A stretch of DNA of 38,028 nucleotides from Chara braunii (GCA_003427395.1 BFEA01000621.1:533665-571692), one strand, 5' to 3'. Shown: positions 1 to 10,610, numbered from the stretch's first letter. A program made the numbers and translations. Notes: generated by a model not told the origin, from the letters alone.

Positions 1-1362
1 CTCCACCCGCCGCAACAGTTCGTAATAAGCCCAGTAATCGTTGTTGCAGCTCAGTAGTCGGGCCAAACTTGTGAGACCCACATAGTAGCCAGGAGTACCA
101 TAACTCGTGACGCGGGGCTGGCAACACCCTCCCTCACACGTCAGCAACGATGGTCCTTCTTTCATCACAGCAGGTCACCGCCCTCTCGGTGGCCAATCTT
201 GCAGCAATAATGTAGTACACACAGATGTCGCCTAGGACAAGCCTGGCCACCTCTCCAGCCTCGCTCCTCACTCCCACAGTCAGCAGTTGAGCGGCCTCTC
301 CAGCCAACAAGCAATCCCTGTCCCACAAGCTCGGCAGCCTTCCTTCCTTCCGGCGGTTCCTCAATCCTCACGACCTGCTTCTCACCATCATCAACGTCAA
401 ACTGCTCAGGGCCGCGATCAGCCAGCAGGCCCTTCAGAACTCACGGCTTGCTCCCTGATCTTTCAGTTGGCTTGTGTGCATTCACCCACGTTGCAGGGCC
501 CGCCTGTTTAACTCGATGCCCGACTCTCCCCTACTAGGTACCCGATGCCAGCTTCGACACTCGAGTCTCCTAATGACACCGAGCGGTCTAATACCGAACG
601 AACACCCCCCCCCCCCTGCAGCGATTCAGCCTATTACATCCTGGTGAGTTCCTCTCCCCCTTCCACGATCTTCCCGTTGGTCCCCGCTGACCTCCCCTGC
701 AGGTAAGTGGCTCCGAATCCTCAGCCTCTTCCCACCGGAAGAAGGAACAAATTCGGAATGAACCTTTCACCCGAGCCCGGCCAGGTTCACCCCACTTCCT
801 CGCTTCCTTTTGTACGTAGGTGTTTGTACATCGGTGCGGGTACGCATCTCGCTTCTATCTCGTTTGCCAACCTACCGCCTAACTCTGCCTGAAGCGAGCC
901 ATACCCCTCTGCCAAAACGCGGCTAGGTACATGCCATTTCCCCCTCTTACTCTTTGGCCTCTTTCGATCCTTTCCCCACGCGTCCCGCGTTACTGTGAGT
1001 AGTATCAAATGTATCTTCCGCCAGTACGTAGCCGCATGCAGCATGGGGTAAATGCTCTAACCTCTCGATTAGCTTCCCCGCTACTACAATCGATGTGGCG
1101 AGCAGGGTCGAATACCCCCCCCCCCCAAATGTGGCTAGGTGCATTGAAGCTTGCCGACTTGTTTCCAAAGCGCAGCCTCACCTGGTACTAACTCCAAACT
1201 TACTAATCTGTCCCTAAAACTAATACTACCGTTGGAATCGCCCTACTTCAAAACCATGGATTTGGCTCTCCTCCTACTGAAATTCGTCCGGAAACGCATA
1301 AGATATGCGCTTCCCACCCCCTCTTCTTCTTCTTCTTCCCGACATAGCCCGACGCACTGTGA

Positions 1363-1395
1363 GCAGTATCAATTTGAACGGATGTCCCGAAGGAA
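1363..1395 (-). pseudogene. U6 snRNA 5'-end remnant in LTR-A
   Basis: Read on the minus strand this contains CTTCGGGACATCCGTT followed by CAAATTG and a short match to GATAC. It lines up with the U6-like segments at 6425 (LTR-B) and 28793 (LTR-C), but diverges before the ACAGAGA box. It is a truncated, surely non-functional version. About 100 nt of unrelated sequence separates it from the conserved GTCCGGG motif that directly precedes U6 in LTR-C. Confidence 0.6.
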
Positions 1396-2632
1396 TTTTA
1401 TCGCGGTAGGCGCCCCCCGGTGCCTCCAAAGGCCACTCGCCCCTTTTCCCTGATTCCCGTCCGGGTTCATCCCCGGACTTTCACGCACGTCCCTTGCCCT
1501 ATGACCATGCGAATCCTCTGTTCGTTGCCCCAGCCTCTGCTGGCATCCCGAATACCGTCACTCGGGGCAACGCCGCACGGCCCGACCCAACTTTACCAAC
1601 GAAAAGCAGGGCGGCGGCCAGTACTCCCCTTACACGCTGCACATCACCCCGAGCGCCAGGGCGCATTGACACGCCCCTCCCTTTAGGGCCAGCACAGCCC
1701 CAAACGAGGCCAACCGCCTGGCTACCCACTCAAAACCCCCGCCATCCAGGCCCGACCCCGCGCGCCCCCACCTCATCCGTTCGTGGTAGTATCCACTACG
1801 CTCCGCCTATAGGTCCTGGCTACACCCACGTACCGCGCCCCCGCCCGGGACGAATAAAAAAAAGAAAAAAAAACGACGAAAAAAATAAAAGATATGTCGA
1901 GCAAAATACACAGGCATTAGCGGGGGAAAGAGGGAGCTGCCGACGCCTCGTCGGCCCTGCAGGTCGGACCCATCACCGGGCCTGCCAATAAAACCAGAAG
2001 AGGGATAGCCTCGTTGGGCGCTCAACCTCTAGTTTTCCTTTTCCCCGCTCTGCTGTCACCGCGCTGATGCCGCCGGCCTCGATCCCCGAACCTCCGTAGC
2101 AGTAACCCAATGTCGTAACCTATAGGGCTATGCCCAAGCCTGAGACCAGCATCCACGGAGTGCCATATGGGGCGGTGCGGCGCTGCGCTCAGGGCCAAGG
2201 AATTTGGCCTGAGCCTCATCTCTGCCTACAACCGTGTGCGCGGCCGCCCAGCATCTGCGCCAACTTACCAAGTCGTACCACGGCCACCACTCGCGCCACC
2301 CCACGCAGTCACACTGTCACCGTCGACGCCGTCGTCCTCGCACGCGCGCTCGCCTCGGTCAGACGCACCAATCAACAGAAAATATCCCTAGTTCCTGCTT
2401 AATAAAAAATAAACAAATATCAACAATACCCTTAAACAAAACGACCTATGTCCGCGCCAGCTTTACGATCAACAACAGAAAAGAATCACTCGCGCCTCAA
2501 ACCTGCCCGGCCACGCACTCTCTATTGTAGTCAACCACCCGGTCAACATAATCACAAACACAGCCGCGCCTAGCGCGGTATACTTAACTTTAAACCACCC
2601 TATTTTCTGTCGCTTGCAAAAATCAGGGCGGA

Positions 2633-2660
2633 TACCCTTGTAAGGGTATTCGCGCCGACA
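2633..2660 (-). repeat. LTR-start hairpin (LTR-A)
   Basis: The first ~30 nt of the giant LTR contain an 8-bp perfect stem ATACCCTT-gt-AAGGGTAT, extended to about 12 bp with one G-T pair, 9 nt inside the terminal TGTCGG. The same hairpin is at 5217-5242 (LTR-B) and 31085-31110 (LTR-C), so it is a fixed part of the LTR end. Its position close to the end suggests a role in RNA packaging, transcript termination or integration, but nothing in the sequence decides this. Confidence 0.8.
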
Positions 2661-5004
2661 GCTTACCAGACCATATTAAGCGACGTCCCCGTCGCTTCAC
2701 TAAATTAGAAAGCTATAAATCCATCCATACTTCAAATGCTGACAAGAAAGGAGCCAATCCGATTAGCCGACAAATACAGGGTAGAGGCCTCCATCAAACC
2801 GTGTGTCCACAACTATATGCTGGCAGGTTGCTAACCCGGGCCCCTCACCACCCAGGCATTAGGACGCTGATAGCATAAGTTCCAAAGACCTTCCCAATCG
2901 TCCTCTCCCCGGTCCTAGACAACCTTCGGCTTTTCGTTGGGTGTCCCTAGTCCTGGCAAAAACTAGGGACGCGGGCCTTAAATTAGACCTTTAAAGGCAC
3001 TCTTGCCCTCCTTCTCAAAAATCTCTCGCAATCCAATACATATACGTATATTTGTATACCTAATATCCACTCAACTCTTTCTGCAGTCTAGTACAGAAAG
3101 GCTAGGTCTCCATCTTGGCCCACCATAGCCTGGCTGATCGGACCAGGACTACGGCCCATCGCATTGCTATTTAGCAGCAGTACCCTCGTTGGTTACGCAA
3201 CGATAGGTTTTCTCCTGATAAGCACTCAATCAAGACTTCCCAAAAATCACAACCTTCACTATCCCACGGAGTAATTTCACTAGGGCGGGCAACTCCCCTT
3301 AAACTCTTACTCCGAGGTCCCGCAGCCAGGTCACGCCGGCTCGCAGCCATCCCCTGGGGTTACGCCCTAGAAGCACTAACCTTTACCGTTTTGCTTGGTA
3401 TTCCTCAATATGTCCCAGAACTAGCACAAGTGGTTAGACGGAGTGTCGCAAAACAAAGTCACGGGCCCACTGCGCGATTACGTAGGGGTCTGAAGGCATT
3501 TACTAGCCCTCCCGCAAAAGGCATGGCATCCTTCGCACGCTCACAAACAAAATCACCGCTAGGTCCACAAAGCCGTGACTCCTGACTTGATCAGAGCCAG
3601 CAGCCACCCATCCTGAGACATCTCTCGCCCTGCACTCATTGCGACCTTCTCAAACACTCCAAGCAAATGTGGCCCTTTTCGTCAGACTCGATCACTCATC
3701 AGACAACTTACCATGCCATAAATCAGTTTACTCACCTTTGAAGGCGAGTCTTCGAATAGTAAAACCATCCCCCTTTTAAAAAATCCAGGGGTTCTCATAA
3801 TGGAACAAAACATCCCACCCTCCACAAAACCGAGGGGGTCTCATCATAACACACAACATCCCCTTCTCCAAAAATCAAGGGGGTCTCATCATAGAACAAA
3901 ACATCATTGAGAGACAATCTTATGGGTCCTCATCACAGCTTAAACAATCAACAACCGGCATGGGGAAGCACCCGAGCCTCAAAGACTCATAAATTCTCTA
4001 AAAATCCTCACAATCTTTCACAAACGAACTGCACTCCCTCCCCTTATACTCTGCCCTATCAGTTGCCCGTGAGCAGGTCGCATGAGAATACCGAGGAGTA
4101 GGCAGCTTTACACATCACACATTTACACACCTTCCACACAAAGCCAACATTCACCAGGATAAAGCCACACGCGTGAGAGTGATAGTGATCGTCACAAAAA
4201 CCAAGCCTCATAGGGTCTCAGCCTAATATGCACACCAGGATAAAATGTCTGTCTCAAGACAACATAGGTACTCAACCCTCCCGTTCCACTCTGCTGAGTA
4301 ACCCATGTTTTGAACACACGAGCATCTCGGAATATGTCCAAGTGTAACACAAAGCTCAAATCACGCATATCTATCCCAATCGTACTCGCGAACATATCCC
4401 ACATCTGGACACAACCATCTAAATCACACCATAGGAGGAAACAATTGATTCGTCCAGTACTACAATCTGCTTATGTACAAATGGACAACCTAGTCGCGAC
4501 TACACCTAAATGTACGCATCTCTAGCTCGGTCTTTATACGCAAGAAACCTTGATCCTACTGAGGCATACGCGAACCCGTCCCCACTCACTCATTGCTCCC
4601 TGGTTTTGCCTATATGTCTGGGCTATCTACAACCTAAGTTACTTTACTGGACCATTATTGTGAAGCCCCTCCCCGGATCTAACCTATACACATACAGACA
4701 ACAAGTATATGTCTGTTCCAATTTGCATAATATGCAACTAGCTCCTGCCAGTTAGTACGAGGTTAGGGTCACGCAACGGCTAGCGTGCTACTCCGATTTC
4801 CAGATCAATACATGTATAACTAGACCTTTACCATCAACGAATCCAAGGATCTAAAGCGGACGATTAACAGAAGTTTCCCGACTCAGGGGTTAGGATGAAT
4901 CCTCATTACATCCTGCTATACTTTCTCTGCCCTAGTCATCTCACCTACCCTCTGCGCGCTTTTATTCACCTGGCTTACTCTAACGATCATCTCATCAAAC
5001 ACCA
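2661..5004 (-). other. 3' internal non-coding region of outer element
   Basis: This 2.3 kb lies between the gag stop codon (5005) and LTR-A. By orientation it is the 3' untranslated part of the outer giant element. I find no reverse transcriptase, RNase H, integrase or protease motif in any frame, so the element looks non-autonomous. The stretch is AT-rich with short perfect hairpins: AAGCGAC/GTCGCTT (2678-2697), GTCCCTAGT/ACTAGGGAC (2943-2970) and CTTTCTG/CAGAAAG (3077-3100). It also holds a short tandem hairpin repeat at 3766-3938. The small open frames (for example 4192-4404 minus) show no recognisable family. Confidence 0.6.
3766..3938 (-). repeat. 46-bp tandem hairpin repeat
   Basis: Three and a half copies of a 45-46-bp unit start at 3766, 3811, 3857 and 3902. 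Each begins CATC, has a C-rich arm, an A-rich loop and a G-rich arm followed by TCTCATCAT. The arms change between units (CCCCCTT/AGGGG; CCACCCTC/GAGGGGG; CCCCTT/AAGGGG) but remain complementary, echoing the hairpin arrays in the LTRs. Confidence 0.7.
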
Positions 5005-5207
5005 TCATGCCCCTTTCTTCTTTGAGCCCCCCTTGTGGTTTCGCTGGCTCCCATCATGACCCTCGGCGCCCTGCCTGGCATTCCCACGACCTCTATTGCC
5101 GCGTTCGCCACCTCCACGGCCTGAATTGCCATGCCCACCATCTCCACGGCCCCTTCCGACTGCTTGCCTTTGGCCCCTTCCACCTGCCATACTGTCTGCC
5201 AAAACAT
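5005..5207 (-). pseudogene. gag C-terminal RGG-rich tail (split by inner element)
   Basis: The minus-strand frame ending in a TGA at 5005 encodes a Gly/Arg-rich stretch with repeated GRG, RGGG and RGR motifs and a basic KKK end, typical of a nucleic-acid-binding gag tail. It has no start of its own; the frame enters from LTR-B at 5207. Its upstream part lies at 20650-21796: with one copy of the 4-bp target duplication removed, the two parts sum to 1350 nt, exactly 450 codons. There is no zinc knuckle (CCHC); the RGG tail presumably does the RNA binding. It is inferred to belong to the outer giant element. Confidence 0.7.
5204..5207. repeat. Target-site duplication, left copy
   Basis: ACAT precedes LTR-B, and ACGT (20646-20649) follows LTR-2. 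The single difference is a transition at a CpG. A 4-bp duplication is also the only length that keeps gag in frame across the insertion. Confidence 0.55.
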
Positions 5208-6424
5208 TGTCGGCGCGAATACCCTTACAAGGGTATCCGCCCTGGTTTATGCAAGTGGCAGAAAATGGTCTTGGTGTAAAGTTAAAGTATACCACGCTAG
5301 GCGCGACTGCGTCTGTAACTTACGTTGACTGGATGGTTGACTAGAGTAAAGAGTGCGTGGGCGCGCAGGTTTAAGGCGCGCGTGATTCTTTTCTGTTGTT
5401 TATTGTAAGGCCGACGCGGGAATCGATCGTTTTGTTTTATGATATTGTTGATATTTATTTATTTTTTATTAAGCAGGAATTAGGGATATTTTCTTTTGAT
5501 TGGTATGCTAACCGAGACGAGCGCTTGCGAGAACGACGCCGACAGTGTGACTGCGGTGGGTCTTGGCACGCGGAGAGGCGCGAGGGGCGGCCGTGGTATA
5601 GCTTGGTAAGCCGACGCAGACGCTGGGCGGCCGCGCGCGCGGTTGGAAGCAGAGATGAGGCTCAGGCAAATTTTCCTGGCCCTAAGCGCAACGCCGCACC
5701 GCCTCATATGGGACTCCGCAGGTATTGGTTTCAGGCTTGGGCTTAGCCCTATAGGTTATGGCACTGGATTGACGATACGGAGCTTCGGGGATCGAGGCCA
5801 GCAGGCGTCAGCACAGCGGCAGCGGAGCAGCGGAGCAGCGTGGAGAGAAACCTGAAGGGTTGAGGGCCCTGCGGGGCTATCCCCCTCGGTTTTGTCTACG
5901 GGCGCGGCGGCGGGCCAAATCCGCAGGGTGGCGAGGTGATGGCAGCCCCGCGGTTCCCCGACGTTTATGCTTGTTTTATTTTATTCCCCTTTTGTTTTGT
6001 TATCATGTCCCGTTTTGGGACGCAAGGCGGCGGTGGAGCCGTGTGGGGTGTGTGGTATTCGCAGGTCTGCCCGAAGTACAATTACAAACTGTTTTCGTGA
6101 CTGCGCCAGGGCCGCACCCCGCTTGGTCTTGGGACAGGGTGCCGCGGGCGGTAATGGGCCCACAAGCCTAGCTTAGTGGGTTCGCCATTGGACCATCGAA
6201 GCGCAGGCCTGGGTCTGAACCCAGTGGGCGGAACTGGGGGCCGGGCCTGTTTGACCCCGTAGCCCGGGTTGTGACCCTCGGGGCATCCGTAAAAGCTGGA
6301 TCGAGGTGAGAAGGGCCTGCCAGGCCACTTCGTAGGGCCGATGCTCGTGAATCCGGGGGCGAACCCGGACGTGATGCGGGGCAGACGCGTGTAAAAAGGG
6401 TAAGGGGGCGTCGCACGGGTCGGA

Positions 6425-6512
6425 GTCCTTCGGGACATCCGTTAAAATTGGAACAATACAGAGAAGATTAGCGCGGCCCCTGTGCAAGGGCCAAGCGCAT
6501 AAGTTTGCAAGA
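6425..6512 (+). ncRNA. U6 snRNA-like segment in LTR-B
   Basis: The segment begins GTCC-TTCG-GGAC-ATCCG, the plant-type U6 5' stem-loop shortened by one base pair. It continues TTAAAATTGGAACAATACAGAGAAGATTAGC, described here as three adjoining parts: the AAAATTGGAAC box, an intact ACAGAGA box, and the AGC triad. The internal stem-loop region keeps GGCCCCTGTGCAAGG, but the 3' arm is altered to GGGCC...GCGC, which now pairs better with GCGCGGCCC. The U6 3' tail is not recognisable. TTTT runs occur at about 6529-6537. A TATA-like GTGTAAAAAG lies about 30-40 nt upstream, but I see no clear plant upstream sequence element. It is in sense with the LTR. Whether it is transcribed is unknown; a captured snRNA retrocopy is most likely. 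Confidence 0.85.
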
Positions 6513-6857
6513 CACGGCAGCCAACTGTTTTCCTTTTCAGCTTTTGAGTGTCGAGAGTCGCTTCTTTACCCGATGGGAGTGCATAGTGGCGGAGCGGAGG
6601 TAGGATGGACAGCGGGCGCTAGTGTTAGGCTGGAGGGATGTACCCGGACGCTGTCTGTGTCCGGAGTCATTCACAGGCTGAGGCGGAGGACTATTAAGTG
6701 GGCAGGACCTTGACGCCAAGTTAAGGTGGATACGGGTGTGGCAGAGCAGCGAAGGAAACAAGGCGAAAAATGAACCTGGCCCCGTTTTCACGCCGAATAT
6801 ATGCAAGGACGGGAATGGCGGGAGAGCAGGCCGGGCGCGGTAGAACAAGCATAGCTT

Positions 6858-6889
6858 GCTTGATTCCTAACGGAATCACGGAATCAAGC
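6858..6889. repeat. 10-bp perfect hairpin
   Basis: GCTTGATTCC (6858-6867) pairs perfectly with GGAATCAAGC (6880-6889). It is one of several strong hairpins in the variable middle of LTR-B. Confidence 0.75.
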
Positions 6890-7584
6890 GAGAGAAGGGA
6901 TGATTCTGAAGGTTTGGGGATGGGCGACATCAGGTCCGAGGTTAGTTTTGGAGGTAGGTTACTAAGATAGATGGTAGAGGAAGACTGGGTTCTGGGGATA
7001 AGGTGGAGATGAGGAAGAGGAATAGGTAGAAAGCTTCGCTCTCATTTCTCCTCGTGAACGGGCGGGGGAGGATCGGAGTAAGGGGTTTTTGGGGTGGGCG
7101 ACCCCGATTCAGAGGTCAGCTTTGGCGGAAGATCAGTAGAAGGGGACGAAGTAGAGAAATCGGGGTGCGCCGGGCTATGGCGGAACGGGGAAGAAGAAGG
7201 GTGGAAGAGTATGTAAACCACTCGTTTGTGGACGGAAATCGGTCGAGGGAGAACCTGAATCAGAGGTTCCTGGGTGGGCGACCCCGGATCCGAAGTCGGA
7301 TTCGAAGGATAATTAGTAGGATTAGAGTTAGTGAGAGAAATGGCCGCGCAGAGGTAATGGAAATGGGGGGGGAAAGGCTAGGTAAAAAAGTTATACTTTC
7401 ACCCATTTCCCGACGAAAATGGGCGAGGAGACGAACGATTGTGAGGTTTCTTGGTAAGGCGAATCCGATGGTGGAGGTAGATTTGGAAAAGAGTTAGTAG
7501 ATTTAGAGTTAGAAGGAAGAGGGAACTTAGACTGAAGGGTGCGTTGGGTGCATGGACAGATATGGTGGGAATGGGAAGTGGAAT

Positions 7585-7616
7585 TTTCACTCGATTCCTT
7601 ATGGAATCGGGTGAAA
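7585..7616. repeat. 14-bp hairpin with 4-nt loop
   Basis: TTTCACTCGATTCC (7585-7598), loop TTAT, then GGAATCGGGTGAAA (7603-7616): 14 pairs with one G-T. Together with 6858-6889 it shares the core GATTCC/GGAATC with different flanking arms. A similar hairpin in LTR-2 (about 15495-15518) has arms GCTCGTTTCC/GGAATCGAGC. Confidence 0.75.
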
Positions 7617-8582
7617 TAAAGTTATAGATAGGGGTTTTTAGCTATTGCGAATTTACTAGTATAGTTGTAGGTTAGTAGTTTGGTCGGGGTTAGTATTATA
7701 GGCTGCGCCCCGGGGGGAAGCAAATGGAAGTGACTGTGTCTGGCTGGGCCCCGAGGGTAGATTCATCCGGTTTTGCTTAGATACAACACCGACCAGCTGC
7801 GGTCGGAGGTTTACTTGTCGAGCCGCACGTTGCTCATCCTATTGACGGAAAACTCTCCCCTCCTCCTTTTTCTCTCTCTCTCCCCCACTCTCTTGCACTT
7901 GATCGGGTAATGGCTCTGTGCAGGCTACTTCTGCAATAAGCACTGCGGTACCCCCGCTGATTTGCAGAGGTGAAATCTGCTACTTGCCTTGACTATGTTG
8001 TTACCCCGGCGGTTGCCAAAGTTACGGCCCGGGTTACCGACTGATGGAGCCCATGCAGAAGGGTGGAACCAAGTGGCATTCAGGCTACTGCATAGGCTGG
8101 TTAACGGGATGGGGAAAGAGAGACGGTCAGTTTGTTCTGAGTCGAACGTCATCTTTCTCAACAATAGTTGAAGGGAGGGGGGGCGACAGAGGAGCCCAGG
8201 CTGTGCTGGTTGTTGTGTGCATAGCCGTACTTGGATGTATTGTGTCTCCATTAGTATAAAAGCACCCGAACGTGCTGCACTCAAGGCAGGCTGATGGCGA
8301 AGGAGGAAGCGTTCTACTTCTACTCTGCGAGCGGTGGCTAACTGGCAAGGACTGCTATCGTCTGACGTGGCTGCTGCAGTCACCACGTAGAACTGCTAGT
8401 GTTAATTGATTATTGTTAATAGGCTGTCGTTGCGGACGGCTGTGGCAGGAGAGTACGACTGCTGTTGTTGGCCGTTGCCGGGTGCCGCTGCTGCCTACCG
8501 TTAGTGCTGCGATTTAGGAGGCCGTCAGGGGGTTGATTTCGGCAGTTTCATCTCGTTGACCAAGCTGTCAGTTGGCTGCCAT

Positions 8583-8835
8583 TGCGGGGCCCTCAGGCGA
8601 CTGAAGGTAACAAGGCCCTCTCTTGCGAGACTGAGAGCCCCATTCTTGGATCTGAGAGTCTTAACCTTTCTTCTTCTACCCTTCTAAGTCTCAGTCTAGT
8701 CCCTGGTTACGAGAGGAAGGCGGCAGGCGGGATTGCAACCCGTAGGTCCGCGTCAAGACTCTGTGGGGAGTCCACCCACAGATTGCGGGAGCTCTACCGG
8801 AACTCAGGAGGAGTTCTGGAGGCAGGGAATCGTCA
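8583..8835 (+). repeat. Conserved 250-bp LTR block
   Basis: This block starts GGGGCCCTCAGGCG and ends GGAGGCAGGGAA. It recurs at 16964-17215 in LTR-2. In LTR-C it is split between 30784-30842 and 27685-27861 by an inversion. It contains inverted stretches such as GTGGGGAGTCCACCCAC but no coding signal. It marks the junction between the variable 5' half and the hairpin-array half of the LTR. Confidence 0.75.
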
Positions 8836-9088
8836 GGTAAACCATTTCAATCTGTACAACCTACTACCACCCATGTTTGTTTATCCCCCTGCAGTATGAC
8901 TGCTGTATGCATGAGGTTGTCCCTATGGTTTTGCCTGCTCTACAGGACCCAATCAGACTGAATGGAAGGAACGTGTGAGAGTGAAGCCTAAGTTTCTTCT
9001 TTATTTTGGTTGAAAGCAGACAAAGGGATAAACTGGGGGAAGGTGGGAGGAAGGTAGTCTTGCATGCGTTTGGAAGGGTCAACCAAGG

Positions 9089-9720
9089 CCTGAGCATTGT
9101 TTCTACTGTGAATGACTCAGGACTATATTTATTTGGCTGTTTTCTGAAGCACCAGGCATTGTTTCTACTGTGAATGGCCTGGTTGCTATGTTTACTCTAG
9201 TTAACTTTGGGGGTTTGCCTGACTGAAGGGTTTTAAATTCTTGTTTTATTCTGAGGGAGGATTTCTGGTCTAAAACTAAGCATTGTTTCTACTGTGAATG
9301 GTTTAGCCTGAAAACCACGCATGTGAACTAAACTAAGTATAAAGGAAAGTACTTTATGTATATTTGCATGTGAATTGGCAGTTGGACATAGTTTCTACTG
9401 TGAATGGCCCAGCGCTAAGTCGTATCGTTAAGAAGAAAAAGGAAAAAATATAAAGTATAAATGGAAGTAACCAGGGCAAGCTGAACATTGTTTCTACTGT
9501 GAATGGTTCAGTCCCCTGCCCATAATTGCCCTTTTTTTTTAAGACAAAGTCAGACAAATTATTAAATTTTGGTTATTAAACAATTCAGGGCGGCTAGGGA
9601 TTGTTTCCACTGTGAATAACCTAATCATATGTCCAAAAGAAGAGAGAAGTAGTTGTGCAACCTGTTCGTGTATACCTTAAAGACAAGTTGGACATTGTTT
9701 TTACTGTGAATGGTCCAACT
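9089..9720 (+). repeat. Hairpin array 1: constant loop, changing stems
   Basis: Seven hairpins spaced about 60-130 nt apart share the loop ATTGTTTCTACTGTGAATG. Positions and arms are: 9089-9121 CCTGAG/CTCAGG; 9151-9183 ACCAGGC/GCCTGGT; 9276-9306 CTAA/TTAG; 9382-9412 TGGAC/GCCCA (one mismatch); 9481-9511 CTGAAC/GTTCAG; 9594-9623 TAGG/CCTA; and 9686-9720 AGTTGGAC/GTCCAACT. Spacer sequence between units is AT-rich and not repeated. This pattern (sequence kept in the loop, only complementarity kept in the stem) is that of a structured element. It is homologous in position to 17481-18095. Confidence 0.9.
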
Positions 9721-10004
9721 CTATGTCTTATGTAAGATGGGTATAAGGATTCAAGGACTTAAAAAATTTATAAACTATCTATATGGAATGAACTTGGGGC
9801 TAGTGAGAGTACTTACCTTTGTGGTTTAGCCTGCATGTGGCTGAGTGAGATCACTACTTATCTGAGTTTCAATTTGATAGGTAGTTTCTTTAGCTGCTCG
9901 CCGTGTGCTAGAGCCATAGGAGTTAGTGTCAATTCCTTCATTTTCTTTAATAACTTTTTTTACTTAGGTCAATTATTGTATTTTCTGAGATATTTTCTTA
10001 TACT

Positions 10005-10610
10005 TGGCTTTGTATAAATCTTGGCAAGCTACTTTCTCTACGGGAAGCGCTGCCGAAATTTCTACAAATCTAAGGAGTTAGTCAAATTTTGACTTGTCCA
10101 AGTTCAAGTTGTTTTTTCTTTATATCTGACCTAGTAAAAATATGGAAAGTCTCATTTTCTAAAGGGAGTGATGCCCAAATGTTTACTAATTCAGGGAGTT
10201 AGACAAAATTGAACTTTAAGAAGTCAAAGTTATTTAGACAAAATTGGACTTTAAGAAGTCAAAGTTATTTTCAAATTTTGTACCTAGCTTTGTATAAATT
10301 TTGGAAAAACACTTTTCTAGAAGGAGTGCTGCCGAAATTTCTGCAAAACTAAGGAGTTAGTTAAATCTTGTCTAAATTGAACTCAAGTTGTTTTCTGAGC
10401 TCATATCTGACTAAGTATAAATCTGGGAAGTCTCGCTTTCTAAAGGGAGTGCTGCCCAAATTTTTACTAATTCAGGGAGTTAGACAAAATTTGACTTTTC
10501 AGAGTTAGAGATTATTTCTGCTTTCATATATGAACTTATATAAATTCTGGAAAGACACTTTTCCTACGGGAAGCGCTGCCGAAATTTTCTTAGTTTAAAC
10601 GAGATCGATT
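10005..10610 (+). repeat. ~125-bp tandem repeats (5 units) in LTR-B
   Basis: Units start near 10012, 10133, 10291, 10416 and 10538. Each has GTATAAAT-like sequence, then TTTCT-A-GGGAGYGCTGCC-AAATTT, then AAGGAGTTAG and a TTGACTT motif. Two unit types alternate: type 1 has GGGAAGCGCTGCCGAAATTT and type 2 has AAAGGGAGTGCTGCCCAAA. A 39-bp segment is duplicated at about 10199-10276. The same five-unit array is at 18376-18930 and, reversed, at 25625-26195. Confidence 0.8.

Larger units (their letters stand above)
1..2660 (-). repeat. LTR-A, 3' LTR (partial) of outer giant element
   Basis: This is the first 2.66 kb of a giant LTR on the minus strand, starting TGTCGG at 2660 and running off the window at base 1. 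Its start is shared with LTR-B (5208) and LTR-C (31117). Much of it matches 27862-30842 closely on the opposite strand, for example 287-511 against 30394-30618, including homologous C/G homopolymer runs near 600 and 30290. No protein-coding function is supported; the small open frames here are conserved only because the DNA is duplicated. It is inferred to be the 3' LTR because LTR-C, in the same orientation, is followed by a PBS. I see no clear polypurine tract just upstream (right of 2660). Divergence from LTR-C looks like roughly a tenth of positions, so insertion is not very recent. Confidence 0.8.

Noticed and set aside
598-612. Poly-C run (and poly-G near 30287) as a quadruplex signal
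   Set aside because: A single homopolymer tract with slippage between copies; nothing separates it from a simple repeat.
1494-1991. 165-aa plus-strand open frame in LTR-A
   Set aside because: The matching frame in LTR-C (28415-28810) exists because the DNA is duplicated. It is low-complexity and runs against the LTR direction.
2633-5240. Helitron or TIR DNA transposon ends (terminal hairpin, TGTCGG)
   Set aside because: The same ends are tied to a tRNA-Asp PBS and gag, fitting LTRs. No Rep/helicase or transposase is seen.
7855-7893. Polypyrimidine run as a PPT of a minus-strand element
   Set aside because: It lies in the middle of LTR-B with no LTR start beside it. Similar T/C-rich runs sit in the other LTR copies.
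8727-8742. tRNA T-arm / Pol III B-box look-alike (CGGGATTGCAACCCG)
   Set aside because: The conserved TTCGA core is changed and no A box or cloverleaf can be drawn around it.
9089-9720. CRISPR-like array (short repeats with spacers)
   Set aside because: The repeats are hairpin loops with irregular spacing, stems vary, the host is eukaryotic, and there are no cas genes.
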